Assembly (NCBI GenBank): GCA_003213515.1
Contig: QCMV01000014.1
Coordinates: 1-34,408, forward strand
DNA: 34,408 bases
Reading direction: 5' to 3'
DNA from: Pelagibacteraceae bacterium AG-422-N09
Lineage (GTDB): Bacteria; Pseudomonadota; Alphaproteobacteria; Pelagibacterales; AG-422-B15
Positions 22,018 through 30,391 of this stretch are shown here, piece by piece (positions within the stretch are counted from its first letter, which is position 1; each line of letters opens with the position of its first letter). The position numbers were made by a program, and so were the translations under genes. Under the pieces are notes generated by a model. The model was not told the origin of the DNA and did not search any database. It was given only the letters and a program-made list of their open reading frames with translations.

Positions 22018-22045
22018 TTGACCAATTAATTAATAATCCTATAAT
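22018..22045 (+). promoter_or_regulatory. Putative sigma-70 promoter upstream of rpsM
   Basis: TTGACC (22018-22023), a 16-nt spacer and TATAAT (22040-22045) lie in the 72-nt gap between adk and rpsM. The -10 is followed by CCCGC, a GC-rich discriminator that stands out in this A+T-rich sequence; such discriminators are typical of promoters under stringent control. Transcription would start near 22052, about 33 nt before the rpsM ATG. Same -35 and spacing as the rpsL promoter. This would let rpsM-rpsK-rpoA-rplQ be expressed independently of the genes upstream. Confidence 0.7.
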
Positions 22046-22084
22046 CCCGCAATCTCTCAAACCAAAAATGTTAGGTCTTTATTA

Positions 22085-22462
22085 ATGGCTCGTATTGCTG
22101 GAGTAAACATTCCAACCCAAAAGAAATTAGGAGTTGCTTTGACTTACGTTTATGGAATTGGTGATAAGATTTCAAAAGATGTATGTTCTCAGGCAAATGT
22201 TGATGCTAATACTAGAGTTCAGGATCTATCTGAAGCAGAAATAAAAAATGTTAGTGATGTTATTTCATCATCATTTTTAGTTGAAGGTGATTTAAGAAGA
22301 GAGGTATCTGGAAATATCAAAAGATTAAAAGATTTAGGTACGTATAGAGGTGTAAGACACAGAAAAAATTTGCCATGTAGAGGTCAGCGCACTCATACAA
22401 ACGCTAGAACTAAAAAAGGAAAAGCTATTGCAATTGCCGGAAAGAAAAAGGTTACTAAATAA
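22085..22462 (+). CDS. rpsM: 30S ribosomal protein S13
   Basis: Head protein at the subunit bridge, 125 residues. [20 protein letters not shown] and [20 protein letters not shown] are diagnostic. It heads the alpha-operon set rpsM-rpsK-rpoA-rplQ behind its own putative promoter. The rpmJ (L36) gene that many bacteria place just before rpsM is absent; the 72-nt gap is too short for it. TTAGG at 22071-22075 may serve as a ribosome-binding site. Confidence 0.99.
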   Translation: MARIAGVNIPTQKKLGVALTYVYGIGDKISKDVCSQANVDANTRVQDLSEAEIKNVSDVISSSFLVEGDLRREVSGNIKRLKDLGTYRGVRHRKNLPCRGQRTHTNARTKKGKAIAIAGKKKVTK

Positions 22463-22464
22463 AT

Positions 22465-22854
22465 ATGGCTGAAGCTAAAACTATAAAAAAGAAAAAACAA
22501 AAAAAGAATATCATTTCTGGATTAGCGTATATTAATGCTACATTTAATAATACTATGATTACCATTACCGATGAGCAAGGCAATAGTATTGCATGGTCGT
22601 CTGCGGGAGTAAAAGGTTTTAAAGGATCACGAAAGTCCACACCATACGCTGCACAAATTGCAGCTGAGGATGCTGGCACAAAAGCAAAAGAGTTTGGTTT
22701 AAAAAATTTACAAGTATTTGTTAAAGGACCAGGCGGAGGACGAGAGTCGGCACTACGAGCATTACAAGCCGTGGGATTCTATATAACTTCTATAAAAGAT
22801 ACTACACCAATCCCTCATAATGGTTGTCGTCCACCAAAGAAAAGAAGAGTTTAA
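22465..22854 (+). CDS. rpsK: 30S ribosomal protein S11
   Basis: Platform protein, 129 residues. [17 protein letters not shown], then [20 protein letters not shown], and the end [14 protein letters not shown] are family signatures; the Asn-Gly in NGCRPPK is the site converted to isoaspartate in E. coli S11. The first 12 residues form a lysine-rich tail ([11 protein letters not shown]). Two bases after rpsM. Confidence 0.99.
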   Translation: MAEAKTIKKKKQKKNIISGLAYINATFNNTMITITDEQGNSIAWSSAGVKGFKGSRKSTPYAAQIAAEDAGTKAKEFGLKNLQVFVKGPGGGRESALRALQAVGFYITSIKDTTPIPHNGCRPPKKRRV

Positions 22855-22876
22855 TATTTATTAAAGGAAAAAAACT

Positions 22877-23899
22877 ATGAGTATTATTAATAATTGGCAG
22901 GCATTAATAAAACCTTCAAAACTAAAGCTAATCAGCGATGAAGACACTCAATATAAAGCAACTTTAATTGCGGAACCGCTTGAAAGGGGTTTTGGATTAA
23001 CACTTGGAAATGCTCTTAGAAGAGTACTGTTGTCATCACTACAAGGTACTGCCGTTACAGCAATTAAGATAGATAATGTACTTCATGAATTTTCATCTAT
23101 TGATGGAGTAAGAGAAGATGTTACAGATATAGTGTTAAATATTAAGTCTTTGTCTCTGAATATGCATTCTGAAGGCGTGAGAAAAATGAACCTCAATGTA
23201 ACTGGTCCAGGTGAGATTACTGCAGGTATGATTAATACTCCTTCTGAAATTGATATTATAAATCCAGAGTTAGTAATCTGTAATCTTGATGACAATACTG
23301 AGTTAAATATGGAGCTTACCGTAGCAAAAGGTAAAGGCTATGTTGCCGCTGAACATAATAAACCAGAGGACTCTGCGATTGGTTTGATTCCGATAGACTC
23401 CATATTTAGCCCAGTTAAACAAGTTTCATACAGTATAGAAAATACTAGAGAAGGAAAAGTTTTAGACTATGACAAGTTAACAATGTCAATTGAAACAAAT
23501 GGATCAGTATCTCCTGAGGATGCGATAGCTTTTGCAGCTCGAATAATTCAAGACCAATTGCAATCATTTATTAACTTTGAAGAACCTGAAGAGATTCAGG
23601 AAGAACCTGATGCATTAGAACCTCAATTTAATAAAAATCTTTTAAGAAAAGTCGAGGAGCTTGAACTTTCAGTGAGATCAATGAATTGCCTAAGAAATGA
23701 TAATATTATTTACATTGGAGACCTTGTTCAAAAAAGTGAAATTGAAATGTTGCGTACACCCAATTTTGGTCGTAAGTCTCTAAATGAAATAAAAGAAGTG
23801 CTTGGTACTATGTCACTATATTTAGGTATGGAAGTACCTAATTGGCCACCAGAAAATATCGAGGAAATGGCAAGAAAGATTGAAGATCCATATAACTAA
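22877..23899 (+). CDS. rpoA: RNA polymerase alpha subunit
   Basis: Assembly platform of RNA polymerase, 340 residues. The N-terminal dimerisation domain shows [20 protein letters not shown] and [11 protein letters not shown]. The C-terminal domain (about 250-330) carries the DNA/activator-binding helix [13 protein letters not shown], with the Arg equivalent to E. coli R265, and [16 protein letters not shown]. An acidic linker of Glu/Pro ([15 protein letters not shown]) joins them. AAAGGAAA precedes the ATG. Co-transcribed with rpsM-rpsK and rplQ. Confidence 0.99.
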   Translation: MSIINNWQALIKPSKLKLISDEDTQYKATLIAEPLERGFGLTLGNALRRVLLSSLQGTAVTAIKIDNVLHEFSSIDGVREDVTDIVLNIKSLSLNMHSEGVRKMNLNVTGPGEITAGMINTPSEIDIINPELVICNLDDNTELNMELTVAKGKGYVAAEHNKPEDSAIGLIPIDSIFSPVKQVSYSIENTREGKVLDYDKLTMSIETNGSVSPEDAIAFAARIIQDQLQSFINFEEPEEIQEEPDALEPQFNKNLLRKVEELELSVRSMNCLRNDNIIYIGDLVQKSEIEMLRTPNFGRKSLNEIKEVLGTMSLYLGMEVPNWPPENIEEMARKIEDPYN

Positions 23900-23901
23900 A
23901 A

Positions 23902-24264
23902 ATGAGACACGGAATTGCAAAAAGAAAGTTAAATAGGACATCTTCGCATAGGATAGCGATGCTTGAGAACATGGCTGTTTCTCTTATCAAAAATGAGACT
24001 ATTAAAACCACGCTTCCAAAAGCAAAGGAATTAAGACCATTCGTTGAAAAGATTATCACTCTAGGTAAAAAGAATAAAAGTTCATCTAGGGCAAATGCTT
24101 TTAATTCACTTAGAGATAAAGAAGCAGTAACAAAAGTTTTTGGAGATTTATCTGAAAGATTCAAAGACAGAAGTGGTGGCTATTGTAGAATTGTAAAAGC
24201 CGGCTATCGATCAGGTGATAATGCGCCTATGGCTTACATCCAAATTCTTGATCAAGAAAAATAA
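23902..24264 (+). CDS. rplQ: 50S ribosomal protein L17
   Basis: Tunnel-exit-side protein, 120 residues. [20 protein letters not shown] and the C-terminal [20 protein letters not shown] are diagnostic. It is the last gene of the ribosomal run. The 45-nt gap after it holds no G+C-rich hairpin with a T-run, so read-through into the pseudouridine synthase gene is likely. Confidence 0.99.
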   Translation: MRHGIAKRKLNRTSSHRIAMLENMAVSLIKNETIKTTLPKAKELRPFVEKIITLGKKNKSSSRANAFNSLRDKEAVTKVFGDLSERFKDRSGGYCRIVKAGYRSGDNAPMAYIQILDQEK

Positions 24265-24286
24265 TATCTAATTAATAATAAGTTGA

Positions 24287-24314
24287 TTTATCTAAACACA
24301 TAAATTTAGATGAA
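24287..24314 (+). promoter_or_regulatory. A/T-rich inverted repeat over the start codon of the pseudouridine synthase gene
   Basis: TTTATCTAAA (24287-24296) can pair with TTTAGATGAA (24305-24314) across an 8-nt loop: ten consecutive pairs with a single G-U. The ATG at 24310-24312 lies in the 3' arm. In mRNA this could hide the start codon when upstream translation stops, but the pairing is A-U rich and may be weak or fortuitous. Confidence 0.3.
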
Positions 24315-25179
24315 ATCCAAAAAAACTATAATTGTTGATAGTGCTTCTAACGGAGTAAGATTAGACAAATTTTTAAAAGAAAAATTAAATATTCCATTTT
24401 CATTACTTCACAAAGAGCTCAGAAAGAAATCAATTAAAGTAAATAATAAAAAAAAACTTGGAAGCTATAGAATTAAACAAGATGATATCGTTGATGTTTT
24501 CAAGGAATTCAAGTTAATTTATAAAATTAAATCTTCAATTAAAATACCCAACATACTCAAGAGAAAAATTAAAAGTTCAGTAGTTTTTCAATCTGACGAC
24601 TTTATTATTATTAATAAATGGGCTGGAATACCATGTCAACGTGGATCAAAAATTAATCTATCAATAGATGATCTGCTTCAATTTTTTAATAATAAAGATA
24701 GTCATCCTAAGCTAGTGCATCGCCTTGATAAAGACACAACTGGTCTGTTGATAATCGCAAAGAATTCTAATTCAGCAAGGTACTTTCATAAAATTCTCTC
24801 AAAACATAAAATAAATAAAACTTATTATGCAATAGTTGTAAAAAAACCAAAAAATAGAGAGGGAATACTTAATGATATGCTTCCCAAAAATAAAAAAAAT
24901 GTTTCCGCTGAAACAAAATATCAAATAATAAAAAAACTGCCTGGAGAATATTTTCTTTTAAAATTAAATCCTCAATCAGGTAGAAAACATCAAATCAGGC
25001 AACATTGTTTTATGAATGGTTTCCCAATCCTTGGTGATAAAAAATATTATATTGAACGTAATCAAATAAAATTTTCTAATTTATTTCTACATGCTGGCGC
25101 TTTAGAATTCATTGATATGAATAATAAAAAAGTCAGAATAGAGACTGAACTCCCAAATCACTTTAGAAAATACTTATAA
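24310..25179 (+). CDS. rluC: RluA-family rRNA pseudouridine synthase, probably RluC
   Basis: Isomerises uridines to pseudouridine in 23S rRNA. The protein has 289 residues: an N-terminal S4 RNA-binding domain (about 15-65: GVRLDKFLKEKLNIPFSLLH then RKKSIKVNN) followed by the catalytic domain with HRLDKDTTGLLIIAK at 137-151, in which D140 is the catalytic aspartate. RKHQIRQHCFMNGFPILGDK is the usual C-terminal motif. Placement after rplQ, and the S4 domain, favour RluC over RluD or RluA, but the site specificity cannot be read from sequence. No ribosome-binding site is apparent; the start codon lies in a possible weak stem. Confidence 0.9.
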   Translation: MKSKKTIIVDSASNGVRLDKFLKEKLNIPFSLLHKELRKKSIKVNNKKKLGSYRIKQDDIVDVFKEFKLIYKIKSSIKIPNILKRKIKSSVVFQSDDFIIINKWAGIPCQRGSKINLSIDDLLQFFNNKDSHPKLVHRLDKDTTGLLIIAKNSNSARYFHKILSKHKINKTYYAIVVKKPKNREGILNDMLPKNKKNVSAETKYQIIKKLPGEYFLLKLNPQSGRKHQIRQHCFMNGFPILGDKKYYIERNQIKFSNLFLHAGALEFIDMNNKKVRIETELPNHFRKYL

Positions 25180-25200
25180 ATTGATAATTCAGAAATATTA

Positions 25201-25206
25201 TATAAT
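25201..25206 (+). promoter_or_regulatory. Perfect -10 box close to the pccB start
   Basis: TATAAT ends 11 nt before the pccB ATG at 25218. The only -35-like hexamer, TTGATA (25181-25186), is at a short 14-nt spacing. If used, transcription would start near 25213 and the mRNA would be almost leaderless; indeed no Shine-Dalgarno sequence precedes the ATG. The call rests on the hexamer alone in an A+T-rich gap. Confidence 0.4.
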
Positions 25207-25217
25207 ATAGTTACTTC

Positions 25218-26750
25218 ATGAGTGATATCATCAAATTATTAGAAAAAAAGCGCGAAGAGGCTAAACTGGGTGGAGGAAAAAGACGAATTGACTCTCAGCA
25301 CGCAAAAGGCAAATTAACAGCAAGAGAACGAATAGAGGTACTTTTAGATCAAGACACTTTTGAAGAGTACGATATGTACGTGGAACACCGTACTAATGAC
25401 TTTGGTATGGCCGATCAGAAGTATGCGGGTGATGGGGTGGTTACCGGTAGTGGAAAAATAAATGGAAAATTAGTATACGTTTTCAGTCAAGACTTTACAG
25501 TTTTTGGGGGCTCACTATCTGAAGCTCATGCAGAAAAAATATGCAAGATAATGGATATGGCAATGAAAGTTGGCGCTCCAATTATTGGTATAAATGATTC
25601 TGGTGGCGCACGTATTCAGGAGGGCGTTGCTTCTTTAGCGGGTTATGCAGAGGTGTTTCAACGAAATGTTCTTGCCTCTGGAGTTGTTCCTCAAATTTCA
25701 GTAATTATGGGTCCATGTGCTGGTGGAGCCGTGTATTCACCCGCAATGACAGATTTCATATTTATGGTTAAAAATACCTCATTCATGTTTGTGACTGGCC
25801 CAGATGTTGTAAAGACCGTTACACAAGAAAATGTTACGCAAGAGGAATTGGGAGGAGCTAAAACACATACTTCAAAGTCTTCTGTAGCTGATGGAGCATT
25901 CAACAATGATATTGAAACACTTCAAGAAGTAAAAAGTCTTATTGACTTACTACCTTCGAGCAATCGGGAAAAATCTAAAAATATTAAAGATAGTTTTCAA
26001 GACCTAAGTCCAGATTACTCTTTAGATACCCTTGTTCCTGAAAACGCGAATAAACCATATGATATGAAGGAACTAATCAATAAAGTAGTTGATAATAGCT
26101 ATTTTTTTGAAATTCAACCTGACTTTGCAAAAAATATTATCACTGGTTTTGGTAGAATTGAGGGAAGAACAGTTGGATTTGTGGCAAACCAGCCTTTAGT
26201 TTTGGCAGGATGTCTTGATATAGACTCTGGTAAAAAAGGAGGCAGGTTTGTAAGATTTTGTGATTGTTTCAATATACCAATTGTAACTTTTGTTGACGTA
26301 CCTGGTTTCTTGCCTGGAGTATCCCAGGAACACAATGGTATCATTAAAAATGGTGCCAAGCTTTTATACGCTTATGCTGAAGCAACCGTTCCTAAAATTA
26401 CAATAATAACTCGTAAGGCTTACGGAGGTGCATATGTCGTAATGGCTTCAAAGCATTTGCGGGGTGATATTAATTATGCATGGCCAAGCGCAGAAATTGC
26501 AGTTATGGGTGCAAAGGGAGCTACTGAAATTTTGTTCAGAAATGAAATTAAGGATAAAAAGAAAATTGATAAGAGAACACAAGAATATACAGATCAGTTT
26601 GTAAATCCATTTATTGCTTCAAAGAGAGGATTTATAGACGATGTAATAAGACCACATTCAACACGTCGTCGTATAGCGACAGCGCTTGAAAATCTTAAAG
26701 ACAAAGAATTATCTTCTCCCTTAAAAAAACACGATAATATACCATTATAA
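25218..26750 (+). CDS. pccB: Acyl-CoA (propionyl-CoA) carboxylase, carboxyltransferase beta subunit
   Basis: Transfers CO2 from carboxybiotin to an acyl-CoA; with pccA it forms the biotin enzyme that feeds propionyl-CoA into methylmalonyl-CoA. The 510 residues show the N-terminal carboxyltransferase half ([20 protein letters not shown]; oxyanion segment [20 protein letters not shown]) and the C-terminal half ([38 protein letters not shown]). The segment [17 protein letters not shown] has Val407 where propionyl-CoA carboxylases have Asp (GGAYDVM), the residue that sets acyl specificity in Streptomyces PccB, so the true substrate range is open. pccA follows after 3 nt. Confidence 0.93.
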   Translation: MSDIIKLLEKKREEAKLGGGKRRIDSQHAKGKLTARERIEVLLDQDTFEEYDMYVEHRTNDFGMADQKYAGDGVVTGSGKINGKLVYVFSQDFTVFGGSLSEAHAEKICKIMDMAMKVGAPIIGINDSGGARIQEGVASLAGYAEVFQRNVLASGVVPQISVIMGPCAGGAVYSPAMTDFIFMVKNTSFMFVTGPDVVKTVTQENVTQEELGGAKTHTSKSSVADGAFNNDIETLQEVKSLIDLLPSSNREKSKNIKDSFQDLSPDYSLDTLVPENANKPYDMKELINKVVDNSYFFEIQPDFAKNIITGFGRIEGRTVGFVANQPLVLAGCLDIDSGKKGGRFVRFCDCFNIPIVTFVDVPGFLPGVSQEHNGIIKNGAKLLYAYAEATVPKITIITRKAYGGAYVVMASKHLRGDINYAWPSAEIAVMGAKGATEILFRNEIKDKKKIDKRTQEYTDQFVNPFIASKRGFIDDVIRPHSTRRRIATALENLKDKELSSPLKKHDNIPL

Positions 26751-26753
26751 TTA

Positions 26754-28745
26754 ATGATTAAAAAAATTCTAATTGCGAATAGAGGAGAAATTGCGTGCAG
26801 AGTTATACGTACAGCAAGAAAGTTAAATATCAATACGGTAGCTGTTTACTCTGATGCTGATAAAGACTCTTTGTTTGTGAAACAGGCAGATGAGTCCTAC
26901 CATATAGGAGGCTCTCAGCCAGCTGAGTCTTATTTAGATATTAATAAAATCATTAATATTGCAAAAAAATCAAAGGCTGACGCAATTCACCCAGGATACG
27001 GCTTTTTATCTGAAAATGCAGCTTTTGTTAAAAGACTGGCTAAAGAGAAAATCAAATTTATTGGACCCAATCCTAATGCTATAAAAAAAATGGGAGACAA
27101 AATTGAGTCTAAAAATCTTGCAATAAAACTTAAATTAAACGTAATACCCGGTCATACCGCTCCGGTAAAAAACTCAAAAGAAGCATTAAAAATCTCAAAT
27201 AAAATTGGATACCCGGTCTTGCTAAAAGCATCAGCTGGAGGTGGCGGTAAAGGAATGAGAATAGTAAGAAAAAATAGTGAATTAGAGGAAAATTTTAATG
27301 CTGCAAAGAGTGAGTCAAAGAAAAGCTTTGGGGATGATCGCGTGTTTATTGAAAAATATATAGAGCAACCAAGACATATTGAGATACAAATTCTTTGTGA
27401 CAAACATGGAAATCAAATTCATTTAGGTGAGAGAGAATGTTCAATTCAAAGGAGATATCAAAAAGTTATTGAGGAGTGCCCATCGCCATTTGTAGATGAA
27501 GAAATGAGAAATGAAATGGCTGCACAAGCTTTAACCCTTGCAAAGGAAGTTAAATACGACTCAGCGGGGACCGTAGAATTTGTAGTAGATGCTAACAAAA
27601 ATTTTTATTTTCTCGAGATGAACACAAGACTTCAAGTTGAACATCCTGTTTCTGAGCTTGTTACAGGCGTAGATCTGGTTGAACAAATGATTTATTGCGC
27701 AGATAATAAAAAGTTAAATATATCACAAAAAGATATTAACCTTAAAGGCTGGTCAGTTGAGTCTCGTATTTATGCCGAAGATCCAACTAAAGATTTTTTA
27801 CCTTCAATTGGTAGAGTGACTGAATACATAGAGCCATCAAAAATCGAGGATAAAGATCAAATTATTAGAAATGATACAGGAATAAATCCTGGTTCTGAAG
27901 TTTCTTTATTTTATGATCCTATGATATCAAAGTTAGCGGTTCATAGTAAGGATAGAGCAACTGCAATAGACTTAATGATCAAGTCACTGCAAAATTACTA
28001 TTTATCAGGCGTTGAAAATAATATTGAATTTCTGATTTCAATTTTAGATGACAAAAAATTTAGAAACGGCAAAATAAGTACAAATTTTATCAAAGAAAAA
28101 TTCCCTAAGGGTTACTATTCTAATCATAATTTAAGTGAATATAAGAAACACAGAATTGCAATTTTTGCCCAGGTTTTATTTATATTCCAATTACAAAGCA
28201 AGATACTAACTTCAAATGATTTTGTTATAAAGGTAGGAGAAGATTTTCTTAACCTCAAAGTTACAGAATCTAAGTTTGAAAAAGAAAAATTTTATGGAAC
28301 CTTTAAAATAGAAAAAAAAGAGTATGAGATTGAAACATCTATAAAGCTAAACGAGAGGTTATGTCAGGTAAGTATAAATCATCAAATAGAGTATTTTAAA
28401 TTAAATAAACTTGTAAACCTTAACTCTTCGGATGTCAGTTACTATGATTGTAGATGTCAGACCATAGTAGTAAGTAAGCAACATGAAACTTACATAAGGC
28501 TTATGCCAAAAATAAAATTAGAAGATTTATCAAAAAAATTAATTTCTCCAATGCCTGGTCTAATCAAGTCAATAGACGTATCTGAAGGACAAAAAGTCAA
28601 AAGTGGAGATCAATTGCTAATCATTGAAGCCATGAAGATGGAAAATATTTTAAAAAGCGAAAAAGACTGCGTAATTGATAAAGTTCTAATAAAGCCAGGT
28701 GATAGCGTGGGCGCTGATGAGGAGCTTATTCTATTTTCTAAATAG
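26754..28745 (+). CDS. pccA: Acyl-CoA (propionyl-CoA) carboxylase, biotin-containing alpha subunit
   Basis: Carboxylates its own biotin using ATP and bicarbonate and hands it to PccB. The 663 residues comprise a biotin carboxylase domain (about 1-445; ILIANRGEIACRVIRTARKL, ASAGGGGKGMRIV, RECSIQRRYQKVIEECPSP, EMNTRLQVEHPVSE), a diverged middle domain that normally contacts the beta subunit (about 470-590), and a C-terminal biotinyl domain with EAMKMENIL, where K628 is the biotinylation site. The gene order pccB-pccA with 3 nt between them indicates one transcript. Its last 8 nt overlap the 3' end of the convergent dioxygenase gene. Confidence 0.96.
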   Translation: MIKKILIANRGEIACRVIRTARKLNINTVAVYSDADKDSLFVKQADESYHIGGSQPAESYLDINKIINIAKKSKADAIHPGYGFLSENAAFVKRLAKEKIKFIGPNPNAIKKMGDKIESKNLAIKLKLNVIPGHTAPVKNSKEALKISNKIGYPVLLKASAGGGGKGMRIVRKNSELEENFNAAKSESKKSFGDDRVFIEKYIEQPRHIEIQILCDKHGNQIHLGERECSIQRRYQKVIEECPSPFVDEEMRNEMAAQALTLAKEVKYDSAGTVEFVVDANKNFYFLEMNTRLQVEHPVSELVTGVDLVEQMIYCADNKKLNISQKDINLKGWSVESRIYAEDPTKDFLPSIGRVTEYIEPSKIEDKDQIIRNDTGINPGSEVSLFYDPMISKLAVHSKDRATAIDLMIKSLQNYYLSGVENNIEFLISILDDKKFRNGKISTNFIKEKFPKGYYSNHNLSEYKKHRIAIFAQVLFIFQLQSKILTSNDFVIKVGEDFLNLKVTESKFEKEKFYGTFKIEKKEYEIETSIKLNERLCQVSINHQIEYFKLNKLVNLNSSDVSYYDCRCQTIVVSKQHETYIRLMPKIKLEDLSKKLISPMPGLIKSIDVSEGQKVKSGDQLLIIEAMKMENILKSEKDCVIDKVLIKPGDSVGADEELILFSK

Positions 28746-29823
28746 CCAAAGTTTTTAATTTGCTCTGAAAAATATCTCTATCCATGTAGCCTTGTCTAAA
28801 GTAGCGACGATTTTTAGTATCTCTATATGCACCCCTTCCATGCAATACACGATAATTATCTAAAATTAACATGTCACCTGGTCGTTGTTTAATGCGAATA
28901 TTATTTTTTTTATCCTTAATTAAATCCCATAACTTTCTTCTTGCATTAATATAATTGTCTATTTTTTTATTTTTATCGAATGGAATTAATTCAGTTCTAT
29001 TGTTGTACCTCACTTGTATTACATGACTCATATCATCTAACTCGATCAGCTTACATTTATTTTCTAACCAGGCATTTTCATCTTTATATCTAAAAAAGGT
29101 ATTGAAAGTTGTAAGCGTATTAAAGAATTGTTTATGTCTATCTCGCAAAATTTTTGCAACATTAAAACCGTCAACTATTGTATTTTCTCCACCTATTGAA
29201 GCGTTTTCTATGCAATGTAAAAAAATATAACCTTGTGTAGGGAAGCGATATGGATTGTCAGTATGGTTCTCGAGTGCTCTTGTTGTCATAGTTAAGTCAT
29301 AGGCTTTTTTTATGTTTTTTACATCAGCAATACCACCCCAATTTGTTTTTTTAACTGGCCCAATAAGTTTCATAAGTTCATTTAAACCATTCTTAGTTTT
29401 TGGAATATTTCTGACTAAACAAAAACCAAATGTTTCAACAGATAATAAAATGTCAGATAACATTTTTTCATTTATTAGCAGAAAGTTATATTTTGGAATT
29501 TTAATACTTTCTTTATTCCATAAACATTTTTTGGACTTGAATTCTTCAGACTCTAGTTGATTGTAGAGATAGTCAAATTGATACGAATGTTTTGAATTAT
29601 CTGAAAATTGAATTTGTAAAACATTTTTGTTTATTTTGGCTGATTTAACGTATAAATGTTCGTCTATCTCCGCCGCTTCTATTAATAGTTGATTAGTATA
29701 ATTATCTCTTATCTTGCTGTTCGCACTATGCTCATAAAGCCATTGAGCATTTACTTCATAGTTCTTATTTTTATTTTTGAGATTGATAGTTTTTTTATTA
29801 TTTTTTACAGAAGTAAAGTTCAT
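28738..29823 (-). CDS. Gamma-butyrobetaine hydroxylase-like 2-oxoglutarate/Fe(II) dioxygenase
   Basis: A 361-residue member of the TauD/TfdA fold closest in layout to gamma-butyrobetaine or trimethyllysine hydroxylases: an N-terminal DUF971-like domain (about 10-90) followed by the jelly-roll catalytic domain. The iron triad is H187-x-D189 (ENHTDNPYR) and H328 (DNYRVLHGRGAY), with R339/R340 downstream as candidate 2-oxoglutarate ligands (RRYFRQGYMD). The N-terminal domain lacks the Cys-x-Cys-x-x-Cys zinc ligands of the carnitine enzymes (residues 31-40 read EHSANSKIRD), although a His remains at 79. Its ATG is one base after the lipB stop, so the two are co-transcribed. Substrate unknown; carnitine-type quaternary amines are one possibility. 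Confidence 0.82.
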   Translation of the reverse strand: MNFTSVKNNKKTINLKNKNKNYEVNAQWLYEHSANSKIRDNYTNQLLIEAAEIDEHLYVKSAKINKNVLQIQFSDNSKHSYQFDYLYNQLESEEFKSKKCLWNKESIKIPKYNFLLINEKMLSDILLSVETFGFCLVRNIPKTKNGLNELMKLIGPVKKTNWGGIADVKNIKKAYDLTMTTRALENHTDNPYRFPTQGYIFLHCIENASIGGENTIVDGFNVAKILRDRHKQFFNTLTTFNTFFRYKDENAWLENKCKLIELDDMSHVIQVRYNNRTELIPFDKNKKIDNYINARRKLWDLIKDKKNNIRIKQRPGDMLILDNYRVLHGRGAYRDTKNRRYFRQGYMDRDIFQSKLKTLAI

Positions 29824-29824
29824 T

Positions 29825-30391
29825 TTAATTAAAATATTTAACTAGAGTTTTTTCAATTGATTTATCAATTTCCTTACTCTTTATATTATAACCTAAATCT
29901 GAAAAACTAGTTACAAATTTGCTACTCATTCCGCATGGCTTGATACCTTCGTAGTGACTTAAATCTGGATTTATATTTATTGAAAAACCATGGTAAGTAA
30001 CCCATTTTTTTACCTTTAGACCGATACTGGCAATTTTATAGAGTTGACCATTATCCTTTTTAACGAATACTCCATGATGATCAGGTATTGCTTCTGCATC
30101 AATGTGAAAATTACTTAAAATTTCTATGATCAATTTTTCAAGTTGGTTTACAAAAAACTTAATGTCTTTTTTTCTATTATTTAAATTGATCATAAGGTAG
30201 ACAACTCTTTGTCCAGGGCCATGATAAGTATATTTTCCTCCCCGATTAGTCTTAATTACAGGTATTTTATTATTATTAAGAAGGTCACTTTTATGATCAG
30301 TAGATCCTGATGTATATATTGCTGGATGACTTAAGAGCCAAACTAGTTCGTCATTCTGGTTTTTAATTATTTCATTCACTCTATTTTCCAT
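29825..30391 (-). CDS. lipB: Octanoyl-[ACP]:protein octanoyltransferase, N-terminus frameshifted off
   Basis: Moves octanoyl groups from acyl carrier protein to lipoyl domains of the 2-oxoacid dehydrogenases and glycine cleavage H protein. In this frame there are 188 residues. The catalytic core is intact: TNRGGKYTYHGPGQ (48-61), KIASIGLK with the conserved K119, HGFSININ (134-141) and PCGM with the nucleophile C153. The ATG at 30391 falls in what is normally the first helix (family pattern Y-x-x-A-x-x-x-M-E-x-R-V). The missing 18 or so residues are encoded just upstream in another frame (30381-30443). Either the gene is frameshifted, the sequence lacks two bases, or a shortened protein is made. 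No ribosome-binding site precedes this ATG. Confidence 0.85.
   Translation of the reverse strand: MENRVNEIIKNQNDELVWLLSHPAIYTSGSTDHKSDLLNNNKIPVIKTNRGGKYTYHGPGQRVVYLMINLNNRKKDIKFFVNQLEKLIIEILSNFHIDAEAIPDHHGVFVKKDNGQLYKIASIGLKVKKWVTYHGFSININPDLSHYEGIKPCGMSSKFVTSFSDLGYNIKSKEIDKSIEKTLVKYFN

Noticed and set aside
22013-22084. rpmJ (L36) between adk and rpsM
   Set aside because: The gap is too short and contains no L36-like frame; it holds a promoter instead.
28731-28745. Perfect inverted repeat at the pccA stop as a bidirectional terminator
   Set aside because: Only six mostly A-T pairs with a 3-nt loop and no immediate T-run on either strand; too weak to call as a terminator, kept only as an observation.
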